DNA from: Candidatus Bilamarchaeum dharawalense
GTDB taxonomy: Archaea; Micrarchaeota; Micrarchaeia; Anstonellales; Bilamarchaeaceae
Length of the DNA: 64,000 bases
NCBI GenBank assembly: GCA_902386555.1
Contig: CABMJJ010000009.1
Location: forward strand, 89,680 to 153,679
Direction of reading: 5' to 3'
Both the position numbers and the translations under genes were made by a program. The notes below the pieces were generated by a model. That model saw nothing but the letters and a program-made list of their open reading frames with translations. It searched no databases and was not told where the DNA came from. The stretch's first letter is position 1, and the number at the start of each line of letters is the position of its first letter. Positions 54,524 to 61,940 of this stretch are shown piece after piece.

Positions 54524-55612
54524 ATGGAAATAAAACAGACTTTAATATTGGAGACAACTGACTCTGTGTCAAAGGCGTTGCCGCAGCTTGATGAACATCC
54601 AGCGGTTATAGTTACCAAAAAAGGTAGGTATTATGGGATAATTGACCATCATAGTTTGAGTCAGAATGTTCGAGAACCCCACAACACAAAATGTGAAACA
54701 GTCGTGGTTCGACCACCAGTACTTTTTGAAACTGCACAGATGTTTGATCAAATGGAAGCATTTCTCACTGGACATTACAAAGCGCTTCCGGTGATTAACA
54801 AGGACCATCGTCCACTGGGTATCACCACCAGAGTGGAACTTCTGAAGGAGATGGTAAAAAATAAAATGATACCTCAACTTTCAGTTTCAGAAATAATGAG
54901 CAGCCCTGTTCAAACTGTGGATGAAAAGGACAGTGTTGGAACAGTAAAACGCATTATGAAAGAAAGCAGACTCAGAAGATTGGTGGTAACAAGCAATGAT
55001 AGTCTGATCGGCATTGTCTCGGCCTATGATGTTGGTGCATGGTCCAACAGACCTAATCTGTTTTCAACAGGCAGAAAGGACATAAAACACCTTCAGATCA
55101 ACGTTGATGGAATGAGGATATCTGAATTCCTAAGGCCGGATGTGGCACTTGTTGAAGAAGGAGCTAATGTTCAAGCCGCAGTGAAGAAAATGGTTGATAA
55201 ACAGGTTTCCGCAGTGATTATTACATCTGAAGGAAAACCAGTTGGTGTGCTCTCTGCACTTGATATATTCAAAACAGTTCACGAAATGACCAAGGATGGA
55301 ATTAGAATCAATGTTGCTGGGCTGAATGATGATAACATGAACCATTACAATCACATAAACGATAAAATTGGTCATGTTCTTGAAAAATATATAAAAACAT
55401 TCAACATTAGGAATTGTAACGTACATGTGAAGGAAGGAAAATCTTCATTCGATGTGAATTTGAATTTTGACACTGATCACGGTCACCTGTCCATGAAAAG
55501 CGAGGGTGAGTTCCTAAAAGAATGTATTGACGAAGTTGCTGAAGAAGCAGATATAGTTCTTGGAAAGAAAAGAGAGAAAGTAAAACCAAAAATAAAGCGG
55601 AGGGAAGATTAG
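54524..55612 (+). CDS. Four-CBS-domain protein with ribosome-hibernation-like C-terminus
   Basis: A 362-residue protein. CBS motifs occur at about residues 8-60, 62-112, 120-172 and 200-252 (for example VSEIMSSPVQTVDEKDSVGT and ISEFLRPDVALVEEGANVQA), forming two Bateman modules that likely sense adenine nucleotides. Residues about 280-345 (NDKIGHVLEKYIKTFN, VHVKEGKSSFDVNLNF, MKSEGEFLKECIDEVAEEAD) resemble the HPF/RaiA ribosome-associated fold. The end is Lys/Arg-rich. The pilin-like gene begins on the next base. Confidence 0.8.
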   Translation: MEIKQTLILETTDSVSKALPQLDEHPAVIVTKKGRYYGIIDHHSLSQNVREPHNTKCETVVVRPPVLFETAQMFDQMEAFLTGHYKALPVINKDHRPLGITTRVELLKEMVKNKMIPQLSVSEIMSSPVQTVDEKDSVGTVKRIMKESRLRRLVVTSNDSLIGIVSAYDVGAWSNRPNLFSTGRKDIKHLQINVDGMRISEFLRPDVALVEEGANVQAAVKKMVDKQVSAVIITSEGKPVGVLSALDIFKTVHEMTKDGIRINVAGLNDDNMNHYNHINDKIGHVLEKYIKTFNIRNCNVHVKEGKSSFDVNLNFDTDHGHLSMKSEGEFLKECIDEVAEEADIVLGKKREKVKPKIKRRED

Positions 55613-56065
55613 ATGAAAGGACAAGTTAGCACAGAACTTTTAGTCATTGTTGGTTTTGTTCTATTGATATTTATTCCATTGCTGGTGCTGGTCTATCTAA
55701 AGGCAAATGACGCAAACCAGCAGATTGCATCCTACCAGGCAGAGCTGGCAGTTTCAAGACTTGGCTCTTTGGCAAATTCAATTGGGAGTCTTGGTACCAG
55801 TAGTGAGGTTATCACTGATGTGTACGTACCGCCAAACACAGTTTCATTGAGTACCAATGATGCAGGACGTGGTGGTGAGATTGTCCTAAAAATTGAAACC
55901 GGCCAAGGCCAAACTGAGATTGTTGAAGTTGTCAAATATCCAATAGATGGTGTTGGTACCATCGTTGACAAAACAACTGCTGGCGGTTGGGTTAAGATAA
56001 AAATAAGCTCGACCTACCAGGGTACTGGCAACGAAGCACACATCAAAATAGAAAGAGTCATTTAA
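55613..56065 (+). CDS. Pilin-like protein with class III signal peptide
   Basis: A 150-residue protein starting MKGQVSTELLVIVGFVLLIF. The QVSTEL segment after Gly3 fits the archaeal class III (QxSxExxxL) signal, cut by the EppA-type peptidase before a hydrophobic assembly helix. The rest is a small beta-rich ectodomain. Such proteins form pili or pilus-like surface fibres. No secretion ATPase gene is nearby. The 3' end overlaps the convergent radical SAM gene by eight bases. Confidence 0.82.
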   Translation: MKGQVSTELLVIVGFVLLIFIPLLVLVYLKANDANQQIASYQAELAVSRLGSLANSIGSLGTSSEVITDVYVPPNTVSLSTNDAGRGGEIVLKIETGQGQTEIVEVVKYPIDGVGTIVDKTTAGGWVKIKISSTYQGTGNEAHIKIERVI

Positions 56066-57089
56066 TTTTTATACATTGTTTTTTGTAATTTCTAAGAATC
56101 CAACAACCACCCATGCAAAGTTTTGTTGCGTTACATTTGGCACAGGATGGATCTGACTTCCATTCGTAATTTCTATATCGTGAGAATTTCTTTTGCCAAA
56201 TTATCTGGAGTGGCTCTGTCAGCCCATTTCCTTCCACCCAGTCCTCGCTGTCACCCTGTTCCGGGCAACCTCTAATCGTACCATCCACCCCAATGGTCAT
56301 CACAGTGAATCCAACTGGGCAGTAGACAGGAAGATCACGAACCGTATATCCTGGAGTGTAGGGCAGTGATTCACAGAGCATAATTTTGACTTGTTTCCTT
56401 TTTCTAAGAGCATGTATTTCACCGAGGATTTCATTTAGAGGTCTTGTGAGACTAACTTTGTTGTCCAACGCATTACCTATTGGCAAAAGAGGATTCAGAC
56501 GCCAAAGATCGATTTTTTCATTTACCAGGAGATTATGAAGATCAGGAAGAGAATACTGATTCAAGGCCATTAGAGTTGTTGAGATAACCACAGCAGATTT
56601 GCCGCGAATAAGCTTGATGGCATTGAAAACATGATCAAAACTTTTCGAATTGCGCCTTATTTTATTGTGAATTTCCTTGGGGCCATCCAGACTTAGCATG
56701 AAGGTGACTACCCCAGCCTTGATCAATCTATCAACCAAAGATTTATCTAATAATAATCCGTTTGTTGCAAGAGTAACTTTTAATCCTTTTTTTGAAGCGT
56801 AGGCGATAATTTCAACAAGATCTTTTCGAATAAGTGGTTCTCCACCGGTGATGGCAAAAATGCTAATACCAAAATCTGCAGCCTGGTTGATTAGGGACTT
56901 GATTTGCGCAGTTGTCAGCTCATTCTTTAGCTGATGTTTTGTCACTCCGCAATGGACACAATCGAATATGCATCGTTTGGTGGCTTCCCAACCTAACATG
57001 GTTGGCGGGGGTAGCTCTAATCCAGTTTGGTACCTGGCAGAAAGAGCCTTGCGGTATTTCCAGCTTTGGGATAGGATGTTTTTGGGCAA
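56058..57089 (-). CDS. SPASM-domain radical SAM enzyme, probable peptide maturase
   Basis: A 343-residue radical SAM protein. The CxxxCxxC cluster is CIFDCVHC at residues 40-47, followed by the ITGGEPL SAM-binding motif. The C-terminus (about 265-340) is a full SPASM domain: CPVGF, a GVDGTIRGCPEQ segment, then CAKCNATKLCMGGCW and a last Cys. SPASM enzymes of this PqqE/AlbA/MftC type usually modify ribosomal peptides. The start is TTG at 57089 with a GGTGA box, 12 bases after the second short peptide gene. Two related short peptides and a TrmB regulator precede it in one operon. Confidence 0.92.
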   Translation of the reverse strand: MPKNILSQSWKYRKALSARYQTGLELPPPTMLGWEATKRCIFDCVHCGVTKHQLKNELTTAQIKSLINQAADFGISIFAITGGEPLIRKDLVEIIAYASKKGLKVTLATNGLLLDKSLVDRLIKAGVVTFMLSLDGPKEIHNKIRRNSKSFDHVFNAIKLIRGKSAVVISTTLMALNQYSLPDLHNLLVNEKIDLWRLNPLLPIGNALDNKVSLTRPLNEILGEIHALRKRKQVKIMLCESLPYTPGYTVRDLPVYCPVGFTVMTIGVDGTIRGCPEQGDSEDWVEGNGLTEPLQIIWQKKFSRYRNYEWKSDPSCAKCNATKLCMGGCWILRNYKKQCIKIK

Positions 57090-57101
57090 CGGGTCACCGA
57101 A

Positions 57102-57212
57102 TTATTGTGGAATGGGTCCCATGTAATCCACTGTCGGACGTTCTTCGATCTTGGTTTTTTTAGGCATTTTTTTAATTGGTCTTTTCGGTTTTGGTTTTTT
57201 CTTTTTTACCAT
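57102..57212 (-). CDS. 36-residue peptide B, candidate precursor
   Basis: A very basic N-terminus (Lys/Pro-rich, residues 1-15) leads into a core that matches peptide A: M-P-K-K, three residues, Glu23, then R-P-T-V-D-Y-M-G-P at 25-33, ending I-P-Q. Ten of 18 core positions are identical to peptide A and the spacing is the same. It has no cysteine. The gene sits 12 bases before the SPASM radical SAM gene and 4 bases after peptide A. The most likely role is substrate of that enzyme. Confidence 0.72.
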   Translation of the reverse strand: MVKKKKPKPKRPIKKMPKKTKIEERPTVDYMGPIPQ

Positions 57213-57216
57213 AGAA

Positions 57217-57369
57217 TCACTTCAATCCGATGAATTTCTTGATTTTATCAAACAAAGATAGTGGCTTTACCACTGGGGCTGACGGTGCGTCATCAATTGG
57301 AGGCCCCATATAGGCTACCTGAGGCTTCATTTCCATTGCTGATTTTTTTGGCATCTGATTTTTTCCCAT
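57217..57369 (-). CDS. 50-residue peptide A, candidate precursor
   Basis: The core M-P-K-K (6-9), Glu13, K-P-Q-V-A-Y-M-G-P (15-23) parallels peptide B. After the core the peptide continues with an Asp/Ala/Pro linker and an amphipathic C-terminal helix (LSLFDKIKKFIGLK), which could be a membrane-active or leader-like recognition segment. It starts four bases after the TrmB regulator stop. No cysteine is present. Conserved Glu and Tyr, seven residues apart, are natural cross-link candidates. Confidence 0.72.
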   Translation of the reverse strand: MGKNQMPKKSAMEMKPQVAYMGPPIDDAPSAPVVKPLSLFDKIKKFIGLK

Positions 57370-57373
57370 AGTA

Positions 57374-58108
57374 TCATCTCTTTTTAGCTAATTTCCAAAG
57401 AATGTTGAATTGTTTCCGGTTTACATCTGCAGCTTCTTTACTTTTAATCATAACTGCATGCATGGGACTTCCCCAAACAAGAAACACGACCTTATCCCCA
57501 TAGACATAGGTTGGATTTGGATTAAAGAACTCGATTGGCAGAAGACGGTATTCTGATTGGGGGCCAGAAAAGAATTCAGTTGCACCTTCAAACGACAGGA
57601 GTTTTTCCCTGAGATTGAATTTTCTAAGATCATTTATGTATTTTTCAGTGGCAGGCTGATCATATTCCTTAAATTTAGATTCGTCCACTCCGAAGATGAG
57701 AGCAGTTTCTCTTGTACGCTTCATATGATCCAACATGTCACGAAGGATGGTTCGAACAACATTCTTGCCCTTGTAGACCTCTACAAATGTTTCATCCTTG
57801 GGCATCAGAGAAACTTTCTTTAGATCAGGTACCATCTGTTCGAGCCTGGATTTCATATCCTCAGCATAGACCACCAACTGTTCTGGTGGAAGTGCTTGAA
57901 AATTCTTTTTGCCTTCCTTAACAACATAGCTGACAAAACCTTTCTCAAGAAGACGATCCAATGCGTCATAGCACACCTGTCTGTGCATTCCAGTTCTTTC
58001 AGCTAATATATTGACAGTAATAGAATCGCTCATTAGAAGTTTTAGGTAAACTTCAACCTCATTGTTAGTGAGGCCAAGCTCTTTGAGGAGGTTTTTGTCG
58101 ACTGGCAT
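57374..58108 (-). CDS. TrmB-family transcription regulator
   Basis: A 244-residue protein. The N-terminal winged helix (LKELGLTNNEVEVYLKLLMS to TGMHRQVCYDALDRLLEKGF) is typical of TrmB-type regulators. It is followed by a coiled segment and a C-terminal alpha/beta ligand-binding domain resembling the phospholipase-D-like TrmB part. It is first in the operon with peptides A and B and the radical SAM gene, and is divergent from a second radical SAM gene, so it could control both sides. Confidence 0.9.
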   Translation of the reverse strand: MPVDKNLLKELGLTNNEVEVYLKLLMSDSITVNILAERTGMHRQVCYDALDRLLEKGFVSYVVKEGKKNFQALPPEQLVVYAEDMKSRLEQMVPDLKKVSLMPKDETFVEVYKGKNVVRTILRDMLDHMKRTRETALIFGVDESKFKEYDQPATEKYINDLRKFNLREKLLSFEGATEFFSGPQSEYRLLPIEFFNPNPTYVYGDKVVFLVWGSPMHAVMIKSKEAADVNRKQFNILWKLAKKR

Positions 58109-58195
58109 GACAGATTAGTGGGTAAAAACAAATAAAAGCTTTCGTAAAAAAATTTACGACAACTAATTAAATAGGTCTGACCGCACAACAACATT

Positions 58196-59176
58196 ATGAA
58201 CCACACAACACTACCAAAAGTGCTCTCGATTAACATAGTAAAAGCTCGGGTAGATGGTAAACCCGGCAAACGTGCTCAGTTAGTACTCAATACCGGTGAA
58301 TGCCAGTATGCTGCAGAACGAAGAAGAGAAAAAAGAAAGGCGTGCGAATTTTGTGCATTCCACGATCAAAAACCATCAGAACACGGGATCCCATTTGGTG
58401 ATGCGATACATATGGCAACAAACGTTGCCCGGGTGGATGCAATCGAGCTCCTTATGAGCGGCGGGTCCCTATTGGATCAACGACAGGTGGCTAAAGAACA
58501 GTTAGGCGAACTGCTTGGTTTGATACCCCAATCTCAAATTCGCACGGTTCTATTAGAATCTCGGCCAGAGTTTATCACCAATGAAAGTTTACTATTTGTA
58601 TTGAGACACCTGACCACCGTGCAAAATCCGCATCAACCAATGAATTTGGAAGTTGCCATAGGAGTGGAAACCTATGATGACCACATTAGATGCGAGGAAC
58701 TTGGCAAGGGATTTGCCTTTAATAAATTCTTAGCTGCTGCAGGGCAAATAACTGCAAATGGAGCAACACCAGTAGCCTATTTGCTAACGGGATTGCCAAT
58801 GTTTGATGAAACAAGTGCACGTCACGATTTGTTTAGAGCAGCAATGAAGATTGATGAATTTAGCAGACTGTTTGGCCAATTAATTCCAGGATATAGATAT
58901 CCAACATCTTCACCAGTTCGAATTTGTATTGAATCGTTTTTCCCAGTTGAAGGAGTTACCACCTTGGCAGCAGGCAGTTATCTTACGCCAGCATTTGTAG
59001 CAGGAGTTGTAAGGGGGATAATGGAGAAATTTGGACTGGAAATTTATATAGCAACTTCAAGTGAAAACACTGGTGCTCAGCACCCACTTACTGAATTTAA
59101 ACAACTGTTCGAAAGATTCAACGAAAGCCAAGATATTCGCCATTTGGATGCAATAATTAGAGGGAGAGCAGAATGA
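58196..59176 (+). CDS. Radical SAM protein of the RaSEA/Elp3-like group
   Basis: A 326-residue radical SAM protein whose cluster has an unusual spacing (CQYAAERRREKRKACEFC, C-x13-C-x2-C). The later blocks LLMSGGSLLDQRQV, VLLESRPEFITNESL and LEVAIGVETYDDHIR resemble the TIGR01210/RaSEA family, which works with ArcS to make archaeosine in tRNA. No arcS or tgtA is nearby, so another substrate, possibly peptides of the divergent operon, cannot be excluded. It overlaps the next gene by ATGA. Confidence 0.75.
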   Translation: MNHTTLPKVLSINIVKARVDGKPGKRAQLVLNTGECQYAAERRREKRKACEFCAFHDQKPSEHGIPFGDAIHMATNVARVDAIELLMSGGSLLDQRQVAKEQLGELLGLIPQSQIRTVLLESRPEFITNESLLFVLRHLTTVQNPHQPMNLEVAIGVETYDDHIRCEELGKGFAFNKFLAAAGQITANGATPVAYLLTGLPMFDETSARHDLFRAAMKIDEFSRLFGQLIPGYRYPTSSPVRICIESFFPVEGVTTLAAGSYLTPAFVAGVVRGIMEKFGLEIYIATSSENTGAQHPLTEFKQLFERFNESQDIRHLDAIIRGRAE

Positions 59177-60033
59177 AACGAGAACGAGTAATCTCTCTTC
59201 ATGATACAAGAAATGATTCCTTTGATCCAAAGGAGCACATCAATTTTCTTAAGAATGCACAAAGGAATGCTGCATTTAGAAAAGCATTTGACACTCTAGC
59301 ACCAGACCGCTTGGTCTTAGACGTTGGAACAGGCTCCGGAATTATGGCTATTTATGCCGCGCTGGCCGGAGCACGAAAAGTTATCGCAGTTGAGAAAGAT
59401 GAAAGAATGGCTAGAGTTGCCATGGCAAATATCAGAAGACATAGGCTAGAGAATAGAATTAAACTAATTGTAGGTGACGCCCTAGAATTAACACATGGCA
59501 ACCTTCCACCAGTGGATATTTTGATCGGTGAGATGCTTAGTACGTGGTGCGTTGTTGAACCTCAGGTACCGATTTTCAGGCATTTGCTTGGGGTTGTTGA
59601 TGGTAATCCTATAATAATTCCAAAACGAATCTCAAACTATGTGGAAGGTGTTCAGACTCAATTTGGGGATAGTGAAGGGGTGGTAGTAATTCCAACTACT
59701 TATTTTGAACTTGAAAGTACGCATCCAAAAGCAAAAAAAATGACGTCTAGGGTAATTGCTTCTGAAATAGGATTTTCCAATGATATGGTATTGGATGTGT
59801 CGATCCAAATTTCTCTGCGTGCTCTGCACCCGGGAATAGTAAACGCATTAAGACTTACATCGATAACAGAAACCTGCGATGGGATAACATTCAACCCAAG
59901 AGATGATACAATGCCAAGGATGATTGTTCCATTACCAGAAGAAATTCGACTTGGCACTGGCCAGATGATCAGTTTGGCGATTCAATACACCTATGGAGCA
60001 GGATGGGAAAATTTTGTAGTCAGACAAAATTAA
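59173..60033 (+). CDS. PRMT-like methyltransferase
   Basis: A 286-residue Rossmann methyltransferase. Motif I is LVLDVGTGSGIMAIYAALAG, the post-I acid is in AVEKDERMARVA, and a PRMT-type double-E loop is visible as GEMLSTWCVVE (two Glu with eight residues between). A beta-barrel-like C-terminal part follows, as in arginine methyltransferases. The substrate is unknown. It is coupled to the preceding radical SAM gene by ATGA and overlaps the convergent pyrC by four bases. Confidence 0.8.
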   Translation: MKRERVISLHDTRNDSFDPKEHINFLKNAQRNAAFRKAFDTLAPDRLVLDVGTGSGIMAIYAALAGARKVIAVEKDERMARVAMANIRRHRLENRIKLIVGDALELTHGNLPPVDILIGEMLSTWCVVEPQVPIFRHLLGVVDGNPIIIPKRISNYVEGVQTQFGDSEGVVVIPTTYFELESTHPKAKKMTSRVIASEIGFSNDMVLDVSIQISLRALHPGIVNALRLTSITETCDGITFNPRDDTMPRMIVPLPEEIRLGTGQMISLAIQYTYGAGWENFVVRQN

Positions 60034-61217
60034 ACAAAACAATATTCCCTGTAGACTATTTTTCCGCTTTTTATTACTGTGTGAACTTTTCCCTTGAATT
60101 CTATTCCTTCAAAAGGAGACCATTTGCATTTTGTTTCCAATTCGCTGGTATCAACCTTCCAGACTTTTTTCGGATCAACAATGGTAATATCTCCTATGAA
60201 TCCTTTCTTGATTTGCCCTTTTTTCTCAATGTTGAAAATACTTGCAACCTGTTCGCTCATTTTTGGAATAAGCCATAGTTTATCAATAAAACCAAGATCG
60301 CAACCTTTCAACATAAGTGCCAAACTTGTTTCAAGACCAGGAAACCCAGCTGAGCCGCTTTCCTTATCTTCAATGGTATGGGGAGCATGATCAGTGGCAA
60401 TGCAATCGACATTTTCCAAGGATTTCCATAGATGGATTCGTTTTTGTTCACTGCGTAGAGGAGGATAGACCTTACCCATGGGACCAAGTCTTTCAAGATC
60501 ATTGGTTGAGAGGAAAAGATAGTGGGGCGCAACCTCAACAGTACAGTTTTTGCTTCTGATAGCCAGGTCGATTTCTTTTTTTGTTGAAGCATGGGCAATG
60601 TGTATTTTACGCTTGTGTTTGTTTGCCAGAGAAATTGCATTTTCAACTGTTGCATAGGTCTTTCCCAGGTTAATCTCTTCATCTGGAGAGTGATCAGACG
60701 CATGGAGAACAATGGGTCGTTCTGCAGGAAAATTTACAAAATGTTTTTCAAGTGAATTTTGGTTTTTTAGAACCAACATGCCAGTTGTTTCGCCAAGATA
60801 GAGCTTCAGGGACGGGGGATTTGCCTTTTTCACTTCATCGAAATTATCATCAGTGCCACCAAAATGGAATAGAACATCACAAACCGCCTTTTGCTTTGCA
60901 AGTTTCATCTTTTCTTCTAGCCTTTCCTTGGTAGTTGTGGGAGTAGTATTGTTAGGCATATCCATTACTGTGGTAAACCCGCCGGCAATTGCTGCTCTGC
61001 TTCCAGTTGTAAAATCTTCCTTGTGGGTGGCGCCCGGTTCACGTAGATGAACATGGGGATCGATAAGTCCAGGGAGAACAAGCATTCCGCTGGCGTCAAT
61101 TTTCTCAGTTCCTTTGAGGTTGGTACCAATATCAACGATGATTCCATTATCAATCAGAATATCCTTTTTGACAAATTTATCTCCAATGAAAACAGTACCG
61201 CTTTGAATAAGAAGCAT
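60030..61217 (-). CDS. pyrC: Dihydroorotase
   Basis: Cyclises carbamoyl-aspartate in pyrimidine synthesis. The amidohydrolase metal motifs are LPGLIDPHVHLREPG, VLHASDHS, IHIAHAS and IATDHAPHT. ESGSAGFPGLETSL is typical of dihydroorotase rather than allantoinase. Length is 395 residues. Other pyrimidine genes are not nearby. Confidence 0.93.
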   Translation of the reverse strand: MLLIQSGTVFIGDKFVKKDILIDNGIIVDIGTNLKGTEKIDASGMLVLPGLIDPHVHLREPGATHKEDFTTGSRAAIAGGFTTVMDMPNNTTPTTTKERLEEKMKLAKQKAVCDVLFHFGGTDDNFDEVKKANPPSLKLYLGETTGMLVLKNQNSLEKHFVNFPAERPIVLHASDHSPDEEINLGKTYATVENAISLANKHKRKIHIAHASTKKEIDLAIRSKNCTVEVAPHYLFLSTNDLERLGPMGKVYPPLRSEQKRIHLWKSLENVDCIATDHAPHTIEDKESGSAGFPGLETSLALMLKGCDLGFIDKLWLIPKMSEQVASIFNIEKKGQIKKGFIGDITIVDPKKVWKVDTSELETKCKWSPFEGIEFKGKVHTVIKSGKIVYREYCFV

Positions 61218-61247
61218 AATATGAAAAAACAGGTAAAAAATAATAAA

Positions 61248-61925
61248 CTAGATGCTAAATACCCCAGATTGAATCAGCTGCCCACCGGATATTTTTGGCA
61301 TTGTTGTCTTGGCCATCTCCATTGCCTGCTCCAGTTGGTCTGTTGCTACTGAAGGTGGATGATAGATAAGTAACAGGGCTTTTTTTGTCTCAATGGTAAC
61401 TGAGGTCCTTGCCGAATCTGCAGTTGGCGCGCCAAAAATGCCAAGCGAGTCACGGGTTACAATGCGATTGGCTGCATTGAGTTTTCTACCTCCGATTCCC
61501 TCGTAATATTCACCTTCTTTTCCAATGTCAAGAATAATTTTACCATTAATTTTTTCAGCATTGTAAATACCGCAGGGATGACCAAATGTCATCGAAATTA
61601 TATTGTTGCAGTCAACCAGGGCGTTTATTCTGTAGATTGAACCGTTCAGAATCCTTCGGATAAGAGCTTCACCGGATGGACGCTCTTTTGTTGGATCTAT
61701 CCCAACAGAAGAAAATAACTGACGAACGCCCTTGATCAGTGGATCTGTTGCGAGGGAATCAGTGGTGGTAAATTTTTTTTTCACTAAATCCGTGGTTTTA
61801 GTCAGAGTTGCTTCCAATTCTGGATTTGTCTTTTCCACTTTTACATTGTCAAAAACCAAATAACCGAGGGTAAGACCATGAAGTTTTTGAGAGTCTCCAG
61901 TACTGAATTCAAACATGGGCATCAT
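61248..61925 (-). CDS. B3/B4-domain protein (PheRS-beta-like tRNA-binding/editing fold)
   Basis: A 225-residue stand-alone B3/B4 domain. RRILNGSIYRINALVDCNNI, TFGHPCGIYNAEKI and GGRKLNAANRIVTRDSLGIFG are the recognisable segments. In PheRS beta this fold binds and edits Tyr-tRNA-Phe. Free-standing versions are widespread and of unclear role, and may clear mischarged tRNA. It follows the TPR-AAA gene by 15 bases on the same strand. Confidence 0.85.
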   Translation of the reverse strand: MMPMFEFSTGDSQKLHGLTLGYLVFDNVKVEKTNPELEATLTKTTDLVKKKFTTTDSLATDPLIKGVRQLFSSVGIDPTKERPSGEALIRRILNGSIYRINALVDCNNIISMTFGHPCGIYNAEKINGKIILDIGKEGEYYEGIGGRKLNAANRIVTRDSLGIFGAPTADSARTSVTIETKKALLLIYHPPSVATDQLEQAMEMAKTTMPKISGGQLIQSGVFSI

Positions 61926-61940
61926 TCCTATTTCAAAAAA

